Assembly (NCBI RefSeq): GCF_007752935.1
Contig: NZ_CP036319.1
Coordinates: forward strand, 6,366,501 to 6,430,500
DNA: 64,000 nucleotides
Direction: 5' to 3'
From: Crateriforma conspicua
Lineage (GTDB): Bacteria > Planctomycetota > Planctomycetia > Pirellulales > Pirellulaceae
Of this stretch, positions 18,221 through 26,455 are shown in pieces. The notes under the pieces were generated by a model, which made no database searches, had not been told where the DNA came from, and saw only the letters and a program-made list of their open reading frames with translations. The translations under genes and the position numbers were made by a program. Numbering within the stretch: the first letter of the stretch is position 1; each line of letters starts with the position of its first letter.

Positions 18221-19435
18221 TCAGTTGTCCATGTTCTCGATCGCTTCGGGCAACGATTCGTCGACCAGGCCCCAGCCGCCCCGACCACCTTGAATCCGTG
18301 ACTGAACGGCATCCTTGGTTTCTTCGTCGTTGGCGTCCCAGAACAGATTGATCTTTTCGTCGGCCAATGGTTCCAACGATCGGAACAAACGGAACCCGAC
18401 GCCTCGCGATGGGTCGCTGGTGTGCCACCAGGGGCTGACGGGGAAGTTCGGGTCTTCGCTTTTCCAATCATCGTCGTTGCTGGCCAAGCGTGCCGCGCTG
18501 CGAAGATCCGGCGGGTCCATTTCCCAGGATCCTCCACGAGCCACGGCGGGCCATGGCGTTTCCGGCCACTGGACCGATTCGATCGCATCGACCGGTTGCT
18601 TGTCGGCCAGTCGGGCGTAACCGTCTTCGCTGTACAGATCAACGACCCATTCAGCGGCGTTGCCGTGCATGTCATACAGACCAAACGCATTGGGCTTCTT
18701 CGTCGCGACCAAGCCCGGTCCGTCCAATGCGTTGTCGAAGTACCACGCGTAATCATCAATATCGTCCGCGGTGTCGCCGAAACTGTACGCGGTGGTGGTT
18801 CCCGCGCGAGCAGCGTATTCCCATTCGGCCTCGGTCGGCAAGCGGAACTGTTGGTTGGTGATCCGCGAAAGCCACTTGGTGAACTGTTTGGCCGCATAGA
18901 CCGTCATGGTCACCGCGGGTTGCATCGGTTCTTCGCCGTATTCGTAGGTGAAGGTCGGATCGTACAGCTCGGTCGGTGCCGTGATCGCATCGGTCATGTT
19001 GTCATCACTGACGGTGCGTTCGCCACGGGCTTCGAAGTCTTTGAAGATCGAATACATGCGCATGTATTCCTTGTACTGCTGCCAAGTCACTTCGGTCTTG
19101 GCGACCCACATCGGTGCCACTTCGACTTTGACCTGAGGGCCTTCGTCATCATTGCGGTCTTCTTCCGAATCGGGACTGCCCATTTGGTAGGTCCCGCCGG
19201 AAACCGGAATCATTTCAAACTCGATGTCGGTCCCCGGAATTCGAACCGTGTAAGGCACCATGTACCCCTGGTCCACTTTGACCGACGGACCGTCGGCCGG
19301 CTTTTCGTCGGCGATACCGGGCGTCGCTGCGGTCGCATGGGTGGTCAAGCCGACCAATGCGGCCAACGCGATGAACAAAGAAGGTCGCGGCAAAGAAAAT
19401 CGTGGCACGTGCATCGAACTTTGATGGATAGTCAT
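18221..19435 (-). CDS. Secreted SUMF1/FGE-fold protein (non-canonical)
   Basis: A 404-residue protein with a signal peptide (hydrophobic core about residues 18-36) and one formylglycine-generating-enzyme/SUMF1 domain. Typical motifs are present: FEMIPVSGGTYQMGS, a VTWQQYKEYM helix, RLPTEAEWEYAARAGT, NAFGLYDMHGNAAEWVVD and GVGFRLFRSL. The active-site Cys pair of true FGE is absent: no Cys occurs in the RGGSW to GFRLFR section, so sulfatase activation by this protein is unlikely. The last 45 residues are polar and acidic. Planctomycetes carry many such SUMF1-fold proteins, probably with binding roles. Starts at 19435 or 19414 are both plausible. Confidence 0.85.
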   Translation of the reverse strand: MTIHQSSMHVPRFSLPRPSLFIALAALVGLTTHATAATPGIADEKPADGPSVKVDQGYMVPYTVRIPGTDIEFEMIPVSGGTYQMGSPDSEEDRNDDEGPQVKVEVAPMWVAKTEVTWQQYKEYMRMYSIFKDFEARGERTVSDDNMTDAITAPTELYDPTFTYEYGEEPMQPAVTMTVYAAKQFTKWLSRITNQQFRLPTEAEWEYAARAGTTTAYSFGDTADDIDDYAWYFDNALDGPGLVATKKPNAFGLYDMHGNAAEWVVDLYSEDGYARLADKQPVDAIESVQWPETPWPAVARGGSWEMDPPDLRSAARLASNDDDWKSEDPNFPVSPWWHTSDPSRGVGFRLFRSLEPLADEKINLFWDANDEETKDAVQSRIQGGRGGWGLVDESLPEAIENMDN

Positions 19436-19693
19436 GAAGAAGAAACTTTGGGGGAAGGCGGGTCGAGCCTATTTCAGGCGGGCAGGAAAGCAACCGTGTC
19501 GGTGAAAACCACGCCCCGGATGTTCAGGTTCGCCAGACATCCGCGACGCCGACCGGAAAGCTTGCCCCCATTGTCAGCAGAAACCCGACGAAACGCCAGC
19601 GTGGTGCGCCATTTCCGGTCGCCTGCGACCTTCCGTATCAGCATCACCTCCGGACGTTTCGTTACGCCAGGAAAAACTGTCAGTCTGTGATCC

Positions 19694-21334
19694 TTATCGG
19701 TCCAAGTGGTCGGGGCGTTTGCCCAGCAGGACCTGCAAATCTTGCGTTTGTCCATCACGAATCACTTCCAAACGCACGTTCGCCCCCGCCATGGCGTTAC
19801 CGATCAACCGCATCAGGTGCCCGACGTCGGTGACGGTCACGCCGTCAACGGCACGGATGATGTCCCCGGGCAACACGCCGGCACGCCCCGCGGGTGAATC
19901 GGGCGGATTGACCTGTTCCACCCTGGCACCGCGGATCCGAAGGTCTTCGCCGATGATCGAATCGTCGTCCACCTGCGCCAGCTGAACGCCCAGCCAACCG
20001 CGTTGGACCACACCGGTCAAACGAATCTTGTCGTACACCTTGCGAACGACATTGCTGGGGATCGAAAAACTGACGCCCTGATAGGTTTCTCCGACGATCG
20101 CGGTGTTGATCCCGACCAGGGTGCCACGAGCGTCGACCAGCGGCCCGCCACTGTTGCCCGGGTTGACCGCCACGTCGCTTTGCATGAAGTCTTGGTATTC
20201 CTCGCGAGCCCCGTAGTGATTCGACGCGCGGACCATGCGATGTTTGCCGCTCAGAATCCCGAACGTCACTGTCCGGTCCAGCCCGAACGGACTTCCCACC
20301 GCCCAAACCGGCGAACCGACTTTGCATCGATCGCTGTCGCCCCAACGAATCGGAATCAAACGGTCCGCATCGATTTTCAGCACCGCCAAGTCCGTCAGCG
20401 AATCGCTGCCCAAAACCGTGGCGGGCAAACGGCGTCCGTCCGAAAGGGTCACCGAAATCTGGTCGCCTTCGGAGATGACGTGCCGGTTGGTCAAGACATA
20501 GCCGGCCTGGTCCACGATCACGCCGCTGCCCTGGTCCGACGGCGAACTGCTGCCGCCGGGCAACAAGGCCGACAATGCGTCACCGGACGGGTCAACGCGA
20601 CGTTGGACATCGATATGGACGACGCTGGGGCCGACCGTGGCCGTCACCATCTGGTACGCGTCGCTGAGTGCATCCAGCGAAACGTTCTTCAGCCCATCAA
20701 TGCCTGTTTCGTATTCGGCCCGCAACTCGCCACGGTGCCATGCGTAACGGATCTCTTCCACAATCCGGGGAACGGCATAGCGTGCCGTCGCCAGCAAGAC
20801 CAACATCGTGGCCATCAGAAAAAGACTTTGTGTCAGTGCGTCCGAACCACCCTGGGCCCGGGCTTTTGATCGCCCGCGTTCAGCTGAACCGCCCTGCGAT
20901 GTGGCCGGCGAAGACGTCCCGCCGAAAGCCGACGGCGGAGCCAAGGTTGCTGGGGCATTCAACGCAGGCCCAGGTTCATTTGCGGATTCCGGAGTCGGAT
21001 TCAACGCAGGCGCCGCATCAAAGGCGCGGCGAAATTGGTCGACTTGATCCTCGGCTGCCTCGACTTCCGAAACGCCGATGTCGACATGTGAATCGTTTTC
21101 TGCCGTCGAAACCTTGCCCAATCCCCCTTCGCCGACGCCATCGTCAAATCGCCAAATCTGGCCCTCCGGCGTCCCACCGGTCGCCGGGTCTTCCCTCGGA
21201 TCGGGTGCGGTCGCCCAAACGTGGTGGACGGCGGAATCGCCTGTGACGACCGAATCGTCGTCCTTGCCCGACATCGGCGGTGACGCCTGCTGTGGCAACT
21301 CGTGTTCTACTCGATCGGCAGGATCATTCGTCAT
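19694..21334 (-). CDS. Membrane-anchored HtrA/DegP-type serine protease with PDZ domain
   Basis: A 546-residue protein with an unusually long acidic N-terminal region (about 165 residues, probably cytoplasmic), one transmembrane helix near 175-195, a trypsin-like protease domain and a single PDZ domain (about 440-540). The catalytic triad reads clearly as His285 (TNRHV), Asp315 (LTDLAVL) and Ser395 (NPGNSGGPLV). This layout resembles DegS/HtrA-like surveillance or quality-control proteases facing the periplasm. I chose the ATG at 21334 over an upstream one at 21400 because the extra residues are not typical. It stands alone between the SUMF1-fold gene and the divergent uronate isomerase. Confidence 0.92.
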   Translation of the reverse strand: MTNDPADRVEHELPQQASPPMSGKDDDSVVTGDSAVHHVWATAPDPREDPATGGTPEGQIWRFDDGVGEGGLGKVSTAENDSHVDIGVSEVEAAEDQVDQFRRAFDAAPALNPTPESANEPGPALNAPATLAPPSAFGGTSSPATSQGGSAERGRSKARAQGGSDALTQSLFLMATMLVLLATARYAVPRIVEEIRYAWHRGELRAEYETGIDGLKNVSLDALSDAYQMVTATVGPSVVHIDVQRRVDPSGDALSALLPGGSSSPSDQGSGVIVDQAGYVLTNRHVISEGDQISVTLSDGRRLPATVLGSDSLTDLAVLKIDADRLIPIRWGDSDRCKVGSPVWAVGSPFGLDRTVTFGILSGKHRMVRASNHYGAREEYQDFMQSDVAVNPGNSGGPLVDARGTLVGINTAIVGETYQGVSFSIPSNVVRKVYDKIRLTGVVQRGWLGVQLAQVDDDSIIGEDLRIRGARVEQVNPPDSPAGRAGVLPGDIIRAVDGVTVTDVGHLMRLIGNAMAGANVRLEVIRDGQTQDLQVLLGKRPDHLDR

Positions 21335-21804
21335 CGCGCAACCAAAAACGAAACCATCGACATTAGGGAAAAAGCCGGACGCCCGTGACGGAATCATCAT
21401 TCCACCACCATCCGACCGACGTTACTGTCGCACCCCCATTCGCCCCGGCAATCCCGCGTGACAGCAAAATCAGGGCATCGGGCGGACGTGTTGGGAACCA
21501 CGGTCGACGATATCCTGACGCTGTGCCGTGGCGGGCCACCGGACCCGTCCAGTGTAACGGTGCGGCATCGGGGACGAGTGATAAACTGTGCAGAAACGGC
21601 GGTTCCCATGCCGCCCGCGCCTGATATTCCGACTCAGCCCTACACCGTTCAGGCCGATTTTCAGTTTTGCCGCAACCGGATCGGCCGGGCCGCCCCGAAT
21701 CCGGTGGGGTCGCCCCCGAACGTTCGTGGCCAAAAATTTTGCTTCCCACGCCACCCCGTACGACAGTCCCGCAACCCGTCCCAAGCGTTATCACCCGATT
21801 GATC
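21335..21804 (+). other. Intergenic region between divergent htrA-like and uronate isomerase genes
   Basis: A 470-base divergent interval. Open frames on both strands have no start context and encode unlikely Arg/Pro-rich peptides. Promoters for both flanking genes must lie here, but I cannot assign boxes, and I see no repeat or strong hairpin. Confidence 0.5.
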
Positions 21805-23403
21805 ATGCCGCATCCCATCAGCCAGACGATCTACCAAGCCCTCGCCGATATCGAATTGGTCGATCCGCACACCCACATCAATCCGCACGCACCGGCGTCC
21901 AAGTCGCTGGCCGACCTGCTGGGATACCACTACTACACCGAACTGGCCCATTCGGCCGGCATGCCCAAAGACCAGATCGAAGACGATTCGATCGGCCCCG
22001 ATGAACTGGTCGCCCGACTGGTCAAAGGCCTTTGGCCGATTGAAAACACGGTTCAGTATCGATGGTTCATCGAGATTTGCCGGAAACTTTTCGACGTCGA
22101 CTGTCGAACGATTGATTCTGAAAATCTGGAGACGATCACCGCGGCAGCGGCCGACAAGTTTGCATCCCCGAATTGGGCCGACACCGTGCTGTCCCGCAGC
22201 AACGTCCGCGCGGTCTTTCTGACCAACGACTTCGACGATGATCTGCAAGGTTTCGACACCGCCAAATACATTCCTTGTCTGCGGACGGACGATCTTGTCT
22301 TTCACCTTGCCAAGCCAGAAACACGCCAGCGTTTGACCGACTGCAGCGGCATCGAACTGACCGGATCGCTGGACAGTCTGCGTTCGGCTTTGAAACAACG
22401 GTTCGAACACTTCACCGCCTCCGGTGCAAAAGCCTGTGCCATATCGTTGCCCCCCACTTTCGAGCCGCAACAGGTCAGCGACGGTCGAGCCGAAACGGCT
22501 TGGGAAAGCGTTTTGCGTCAAGGCATCTTGGCCGACGATTCACACCACACCGCGTTGTCACGTTTCGTCTTTTGGACGCTGGCCGAACTGTGCGATGAAT
22601 TCGGCTTGCCGTTCGATCTGATGATCGGTGTGAATCGCGGTGTGTACGAGTCCGGCGTTTTCCAAGGTCAAGACCTGTACGATTCGCGGGTTTCGCTGAT
22701 CCAGTACAAAGCCCTATTCAACGCCTTCCCCAAGGTCACCTTCCCGGTGTCCGTGTTGGCCAGCGTCACCAATCAAGAATTGGTCAGCTATGCATGGATT
22801 TTCCCGAACGTGGTCACCAACGGACACTGGTGGTACAGCAACACGCCGTCATTCATCGCCCGCGATGCGATGGCACGCTTGGAAGCGATCCCGCAAACCA
22901 AGCAGATCGGCTACTACAGCGACGCGTACAAATTGGAATTCGTGTGGCCCAAGTTCGACATGTACCGCCAGGTGCTGTCCAACTTGCTGGCCGAACACTT
23001 TGTCGGTTTCCTGGGTTGGTCCGAAGAACAGGCGATCGCCCTGGGCCATCGTGTGCTGCGTGGGAACGTCGAAGACATCTTCAACATCGAATCGACCCAC
23101 GACGGCGAACTGGATCCACGACCAACCGACGACGAATTGACCGCAGTGGGTCGCCCCGATGTCGTGATCGGTGACCGCAACGATCCGCCCGATGCGGCGT
23201 CGGTTGCATCGGAATTGGATGCCGAACCGTTGGACGTCGGCGACTTGACCGGGTCCGAAGACGAAACCAGCACGAATATCCGTCCCCTGGGCGGTGATTC
23301 ACAGTTTGTTGCGGACGATTCGGACTTGCGTCTGAAGAACGATCCGCGAACGGGCGAACCGACCCTGCCGGTCGACGAAGACGAAACCGACAAACCGTCC
23401 TAA
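21805..23403 (+). CDS. uxaC: Glucuronate/uronate isomerase family protein with acidic C-terminal extension
   Basis: A 532-residue protein of the amidohydrolase superfamily. The N-terminal IELVDPHTHINP supplies the metal-binding His-x-His, and the RWFIEICRKLF, DLMIGVNRG and VVTNGHWWYSNTPSFI segments match the uronate isomerase fold. UxaC converts glucuronate to fructuronate at the entry to hexuronate catabolism; relatives of uncertain substrate are common in planctomycetes, so the symbol is provisional. The core ends near residue 432; about 100 extra residues, very rich in Asp, Glu, Pro and Thr, follow and are not part of the known fold. The ATG at 21805 is chosen because the preceding in-frame residues are not family-like. 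Confidence 0.8.
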   Translation: MPHPISQTIYQALADIELVDPHTHINPHAPASKSLADLLGYHYYTELAHSAGMPKDQIEDDSIGPDELVARLVKGLWPIENTVQYRWFIEICRKLFDVDCRTIDSENLETITAAAADKFASPNWADTVLSRSNVRAVFLTNDFDDDLQGFDTAKYIPCLRTDDLVFHLAKPETRQRLTDCSGIELTGSLDSLRSALKQRFEHFTASGAKACAISLPPTFEPQQVSDGRAETAWESVLRQGILADDSHHTALSRFVFWTLAELCDEFGLPFDLMIGVNRGVYESGVFQGQDLYDSRVSLIQYKALFNAFPKVTFPVSVLASVTNQELVSYAWIFPNVVTNGHWWYSNTPSFIARDAMARLEAIPQTKQIGYYSDAYKLEFVWPKFDMYRQVLSNLLAEHFVGFLGWSEEQAIALGHRVLRGNVEDIFNIESTHDGELDPRPTDDELTAVGRPDVVIGDRNDPPDAASVASELDAEPLDVGDLTGSEDETSTNIRPLGGDSQFVADDSDLRLKNDPRTGEPTLPVDEDETDKPS

Positions 23404-23431
23404 TCATCATCGGTCAACGAACGTTTTCACC

Positions 23432-23460
23432 CCGCATCGACGCGGCAAGCGTCGATGCGG
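23432..23460. terminator. Hairpin between convergent genes, possible bidirectional terminator
   Basis: A perfect 12-bp stem: CCGCATCGACGC (23432-23443), five-base loop, GCGTCGATGCGG (23449-23460). It lies between the plus-strand uronate isomerase (ends 23403) and the minus-strand leuA (ends 23526), the expected place for a shared terminator. There is no clear U-run on either side, so termination may need other factors. Confidence 0.55.
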
Positions 23461-23525
23461 ATGGACGTGACCGAAACGTCCCGTGGGATCACTGTCCCAG
23501 CGACGACAGCGATGATGGCGGCGGA

Positions 23526-25067
23526 TCAAGCGTCGCCGGTGTCCGCCGGTCGGCTTTCGCCGATCCGATTCAACGCATTCAACATCGCCAGGATCGTACT
23601 TTCGACGCTGTCGGTGCTGACACCAATGCCGCGATAGGACTGGCCCTTGTATTCAACTTCCAGGTTGACTTCACCGATGGCGTCCCGGCCCAGCGTGGCA
23701 CTGCGGACTTGAAAGTCTTTGCAGATCAGTTGCACACCGGTGATCTTTTCGACCGCCCAAAATGCGGCGTCGATCGGACCATCACCTTGTTCGGCCTGGG
23801 CTGTGTGTTCTTCGTCGCCCTTACGAAGCGTCACCGACACCTTGGGTGTCTTGTTGCGACTGCTGGTGACTTCATAATCGACCAGCGACCACTCCTCCGG
23901 CACACTGCCGCTGATTTGTTGCTGGACCAAAGCGATGATGTCACCGTCATAGATCTCTTTTTTCTTGTCGGCCAGATCCTTGAAACGTTCAAAGACCTGC
24001 TGAAGCTGTTCGCCGGTCAAGGTCAGCCCCAACGTCTTGGCGCGATCGGCAAGTGCGGCGCGTCCGCTGTGCTTGCCCAACACCAAATCGGTCTTCGTGA
24101 ATCCGACCTCTTCGGGCGACATGATTTCGTACGTGCTGCGTTCCTTCAGCATGCCGTCTTGATGAATGCCAGATTCATGAGCGAACGCATTGCGACCAAC
24201 GATGGCTTTGTTGCGTGGGATCGCTTGTCCGGTGACTTTGCTGACCAGTCGACTGGTGGGCAACAAACGCTTGGAATCGATCCCCGTTTCGCATTGATAG
24301 AAATCGCCACGGGTCTTCATCGCCATCACGACTTCTTCCAACGCGGCGTTGCCGGCGCGTTCACCGATGCCGTTGATGGTGCATTCGATCTGCCCTGCCC
24401 CGGCGGCGACGCCGGCCAGGCTGTTGGCCACGCCCATGCCCAAATCGTCGTGACAGTGCATGCTGATCACCGCTTTGTCGATGTTGGGCACCTTTTGTCG
24501 AAGCAATTTGATCCGGTCATAGATTTCACCCGGCGTCGCGTAACCCACCGTGTCGGGAATGTTGACGGTGGTCGCCCCGGCATCGATCGCCGCTTCGACC
24601 ACCCGGCACAGAAAATCCGGTTCGGTACGAAAGGCGTCCTCAGGTGAAAATTCGACGTCATCGCAATAGCCTGCGGCGCGGCGGACGCCGGTCACCGCAC
24701 GCTGGACGATTTCGTCCGGCGACATTCGCAACTTGAACTCGCGGTGAATCGCGCTGGTGGCCAAGAAAACGTGGATCCGGGCCGCAGGTGCCGTCTTGAG
24801 TGCCTCCCAAGCCGCATCGATGTCTTTTTCGTTGCAGCGGGCCAAACCGCAGATCGTGGCCCCACGCACGGTGCCGGCAATCTGTTTGACGGATTCAAAG
24901 TCTCCCGGCGAAGCGATCGGAAAACCGGCTTCGATGATGTCCACGCCCAAATCCGCCAACGCCTGAGCAACCTCTAGCTTTTCGGCCAGATTCATGCTGC
25001 AACCCGGCGATTGTTCGCCGTCGCGAAGCGTTGTGTCGAAAATGCGGATGTAACGAGACGAAGACAT
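23526..25067 (-). CDS. leuA: 2-isopropylmalate synthase
   Basis: A 513-residue enzyme that condenses acetyl-CoA with 2-oxoisovalerate, the committed step of leucine biosynthesis. The DRE-TIM metallolyase domain shows [14 protein letters not shown], the metal-binding [14 protein letters not shown] and [14 protein letters not shown], followed by [11 protein letters not shown]. The C-terminal LeuA dimer domain (about residues 375-505), which binds the feedback inhibitor leucine, is complete. The ATG at 25067 has an AGGAAA ribosome site upstream. The gene is preceded by a leucine-rich leader peptide and terminator hairpin, so it should be controlled both by enzyme feedback and by transcription attenuation. 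No other leu gene is adjacent. Confidence 0.96.
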   Translation of the reverse strand: MSSSRYIRIFDTTLRDGEQSPGCSMNLAEKLEVAQALADLGVDIIEAGFPIASPGDFESVKQIAGTVRGATICGLARCNEKDIDAAWEALKTAPAARIHVFLATSAIHREFKLRMSPDEIVQRAVTGVRRAAGYCDDVEFSPEDAFRTEPDFLCRVVEAAIDAGATTVNIPDTVGYATPGEIYDRIKLLRQKVPNIDKAVISMHCHDDLGMGVANSLAGVAAGAGQIECTINGIGERAGNAALEEVVMAMKTRGDFYQCETGIDSKRLLPTSRLVSKVTGQAIPRNKAIVGRNAFAHESGIHQDGMLKERSTYEIMSPEEVGFTKTDLVLGKHSGRAALADRAKTLGLTLTGEQLQQVFERFKDLADKKKEIYDGDIIALVQQQISGSVPEEWSLVDYEVTSSRNKTPKVSVTLRKGDEEHTAQAEQGDGPIDAAFWAVEKITGVQLICKDFQVRSATLGRDAIGEVNLEVEYKGQSYRGIGVSTDSVESTILAMLNALNRIGESRPADTGDA

Positions 25068-25113
25068 GATTTGGTTTCCTTTCAGGAACCGATGAAACGA
25101 CAAACGAAGTCAT

Positions 25114-25146
25114 AAAAAAAACCCGAGTCGCGATGACTCGGGTTTT
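25114..25146 (-). terminator. leuA attenuator terminator
   Basis: On the minus strand, a perfect 12-bp stem (25135-25146 with 25118-25129) with a five-base loop runs into eight consecutive U residues (25114-25121). It lies between the leucine leader peptide and leuA, 47 bases before the leuA start, so it must be read through for leuA expression. This is the terminator limb of a leucine attenuator. Confidence 0.88.
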
Positions 25147-25185
25147 CCGTGTTCGGGGATCCGACCGTTTCCGGCTACACAAACC
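25141..25185 (-). promoter_or_regulatory. Possible antiterminator pairing in the leuA leader
   Basis: On the minus strand GGTTTGTGT (25177-25185) can pair with ACAC-GGA-AAACC (25141-25152), leaving a three-base bulge. This pairing uses the first bases of the terminator stem, so the two structures exclude each other. The first element starts 4 bases after the leader stop codon, where a ribosome finishing the peptide would cover it. Found by eye; folding energies were not computed. Confidence 0.5.
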
Positions 25186-25189
25186 TTCA

Positions 25190-25252
25190 TCATCCGACGC
25201 AGGGGCGTCGCAACAATAGCAGGCTCGGTAGCAGTTGGGTGCGGGTCGTCAT
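25190..25252 (-). CDS. leuL: Leucine leader peptide of the leuA attenuator
   Basis: A 20-codon frame on the minus strand, ATG at 25252, TGA at 25190-25192. Residues 7-14 read LLPSLLLL, giving six Leu codons within eight (25211-25234; CTG, CTA, CTG, CTA, TTG, TTG). It ends 44 bases before a perfect terminator stem, exactly the arrangement of leu attenuators: low charged tRNA-Leu stalls the ribosome on the Leu codons, frees the upstream arm to form an antiterminator, and allows leuA transcription. No Shine-Dalgarno site is visible, and the predicted transcription start is at or next to the ATG, so the peptide is probably translated from a leaderless message. Confidence 0.85.
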   Translation of the reverse strand: MTTRTQLLPSLLLLRRPCVG

Positions 25253-25259
25253 GATCAAA

Positions 25260-25289
25260 AGTATGGTCAAAGATCCGGGGATGTGTAAA
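25260..25289 (-). promoter_or_regulatory. Putative sigma-70-type promoter of leuL-leuA
   Basis: On the minus strand TTTACA (-35, 25284-25289) and CATACT (-10, 25260-25265) are separated by 18 bases. Transcription would begin around 25253-25254, immediately at the ATG of the leader peptide, which fits the absence of a ribosome site there. Confidence 0.55.
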
Positions 25290-25309
25290 GCCTAGACAGA
25301 ATACGCCCG

Positions 25310-25355
25310 TCGGGGTTCATCCGGTGACGCGATTCTGCCGTCGACCGAACCCCGA
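25310..25355. repeat. Inverted repeat between flhB and the leu leader
   Basis: TCGGGGTTC (25310-25318) and GAACCCCGA (25347-25355) form a perfect 9-bp stem around a 28-base loop, in which GGT/ACC may pair further. It starts 21 bases after the flhB stop on the minus strand, so it may end the flagellar transcript before the leu promoter. No U-run follows; a protein-binding site is also possible. Confidence 0.4.
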
Positions 25356-25375
25356 CTGGGCGGGTCCGACAATGC

Positions 25376-26452
25376 CTAGGCGGCCTGCGGCATCTTGCGT
25401 CCCTGCAATTGATAGACGTACCGCAACACCTCGGCGACCGCCTGGTACTGTTCCGGCGGAACAACGTCACCGGTTTCGACGTTCTTGTACAAAAACTGCG
25501 CAAGCGGTTTACGTTCGACGACGGGGATGCCGTTTTCAAGCGCCACGCGTCGGATCCGCTGGGCCAATACCCCGGCCCCCTTGGCCAGCACCACCGGCGC
25601 CGGCATCGTGACCGGATCGTACTGAATCGCGATCGCCAACTCCGTCGGGTTGCTGACCACCACATCAGCCTTGGGAACATTCTGGCCGATCTCGTTCATG
25701 GCGATCTGTCGCTGCACTTGGCGGCGACGTGCGGCCACCTGTGGATCGCCCTCGGTCTCCTTCATTTCATCCCGCAATTCCTGATCGGTCATCATCAGGT
25801 CTTGCTCAAACTTCCATTTTTGAAACGCGTATTCCAAGATCGCCAAAATCGTCAGTGCCGCACCGATATACAGACACACTTCGACCAACACTTGGAACAG
25901 AGTCCTTGCGACCTGACCGATCGTCATGGTGGCCATGCCCAGCAACGCTTCATAGCGACGACGAACGGCGAAGAACGCCACCACGCCGATGATCGCGACT
26001 TTGAACAATCCAAAGGTCAAACGCATCACACCCTGCAAAGAGAAGATTCGTTTGGCACCCGACAGCGGACTGATGTTGCTGAGCTTGGGAACCAGCTTGT
26101 CGGGCGAAATCATCAAGCCGACCTGTGTCACATTCACCAACACGCCGGCGGCAAACATCACCAACAGGAAAGGCACCGCGGCCAACCCCAGTCGCGCCGC
26201 ATGAGTCATCAGATGCCGCGACGCGCCGGCGGGCCCACCCAGTGACAAACGCGGCTTGGACAAACCCTCGGTCACCGCAATCCCAATTTGCGTGGCGGCA
26301 GCATCGCCCAGAAACCACAGCGCCGCCAATGCCGACAACAGCATCAACGCACTGGCCAAATCTTGGCTCTTGACGACCTGGCCCTTCTCACGCGCCTGGC
26401 GCCGCTTTCGGTCGGTTGCAAAATGTTTCTTGTCACCACCGGAATCAGCCAT
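25376..26452 (-). CDS. flhB: Flagellar type III export protein FlhB
   Basis: A 358-residue inner-membrane protein of the flagellar export gate that controls the switch from rod/hook to filament substrates. The N-terminus is hydrophilic and basic (KHFATDRKRRQAREKGQVVKSQDL, typical of FlhB), followed by four transmembrane segments and a C-terminal cytoplasmic domain. The autocleavage site reads NPTE rather than the usual NPTH, with the expected VVSNPT and AIAIQYDP flanks. It is the last gene of the minus-strand fliP-fliQ-fliR-flhB run, 3 bases after fliR. A 4-TM architecture and length are normal. Confidence 0.94.
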   Translation of the reverse strand: MADSGGDKKHFATDRKRRQAREKGQVVKSQDLASALMLLSALAALWFLGDAAATQIGIAVTEGLSKPRLSLGGPAGASRHLMTHAARLGLAAVPFLLVMFAAGVLVNVTQVGLMISPDKLVPKLSNISPLSGAKRIFSLQGVMRLTFGLFKVAIIGVVAFFAVRRRYEALLGMATMTIGQVARTLFQVLVEVCLYIGAALTILAILEYAFQKWKFEQDLMMTDQELRDEMKETEGDPQVAARRRQVQRQIAMNEIGQNVPKADVVVSNPTELAIAIQYDPVTMPAPVVLAKGAGVLAQRIRRVALENGIPVVERKPLAQFLYKNVETGDVVPPEQYQAVAEVLRYVYQLQGRKMPQAA

Positions 26453-26455
26453 CGC

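Noticed and set aside
17831-18301. Plus-strand gene in the asd upstream region
   Set aside because: Pro/Ser/Arg-rich frame that runs into the antisense of the SUMF1-fold gene, without a ribosome site or domain.
18422-19690. A 422-codon plus-strand frame opposite the SUMF1-fold gene
   Set aside because: Shadow of a gene with intact family motifs; composition is non-protein-like.
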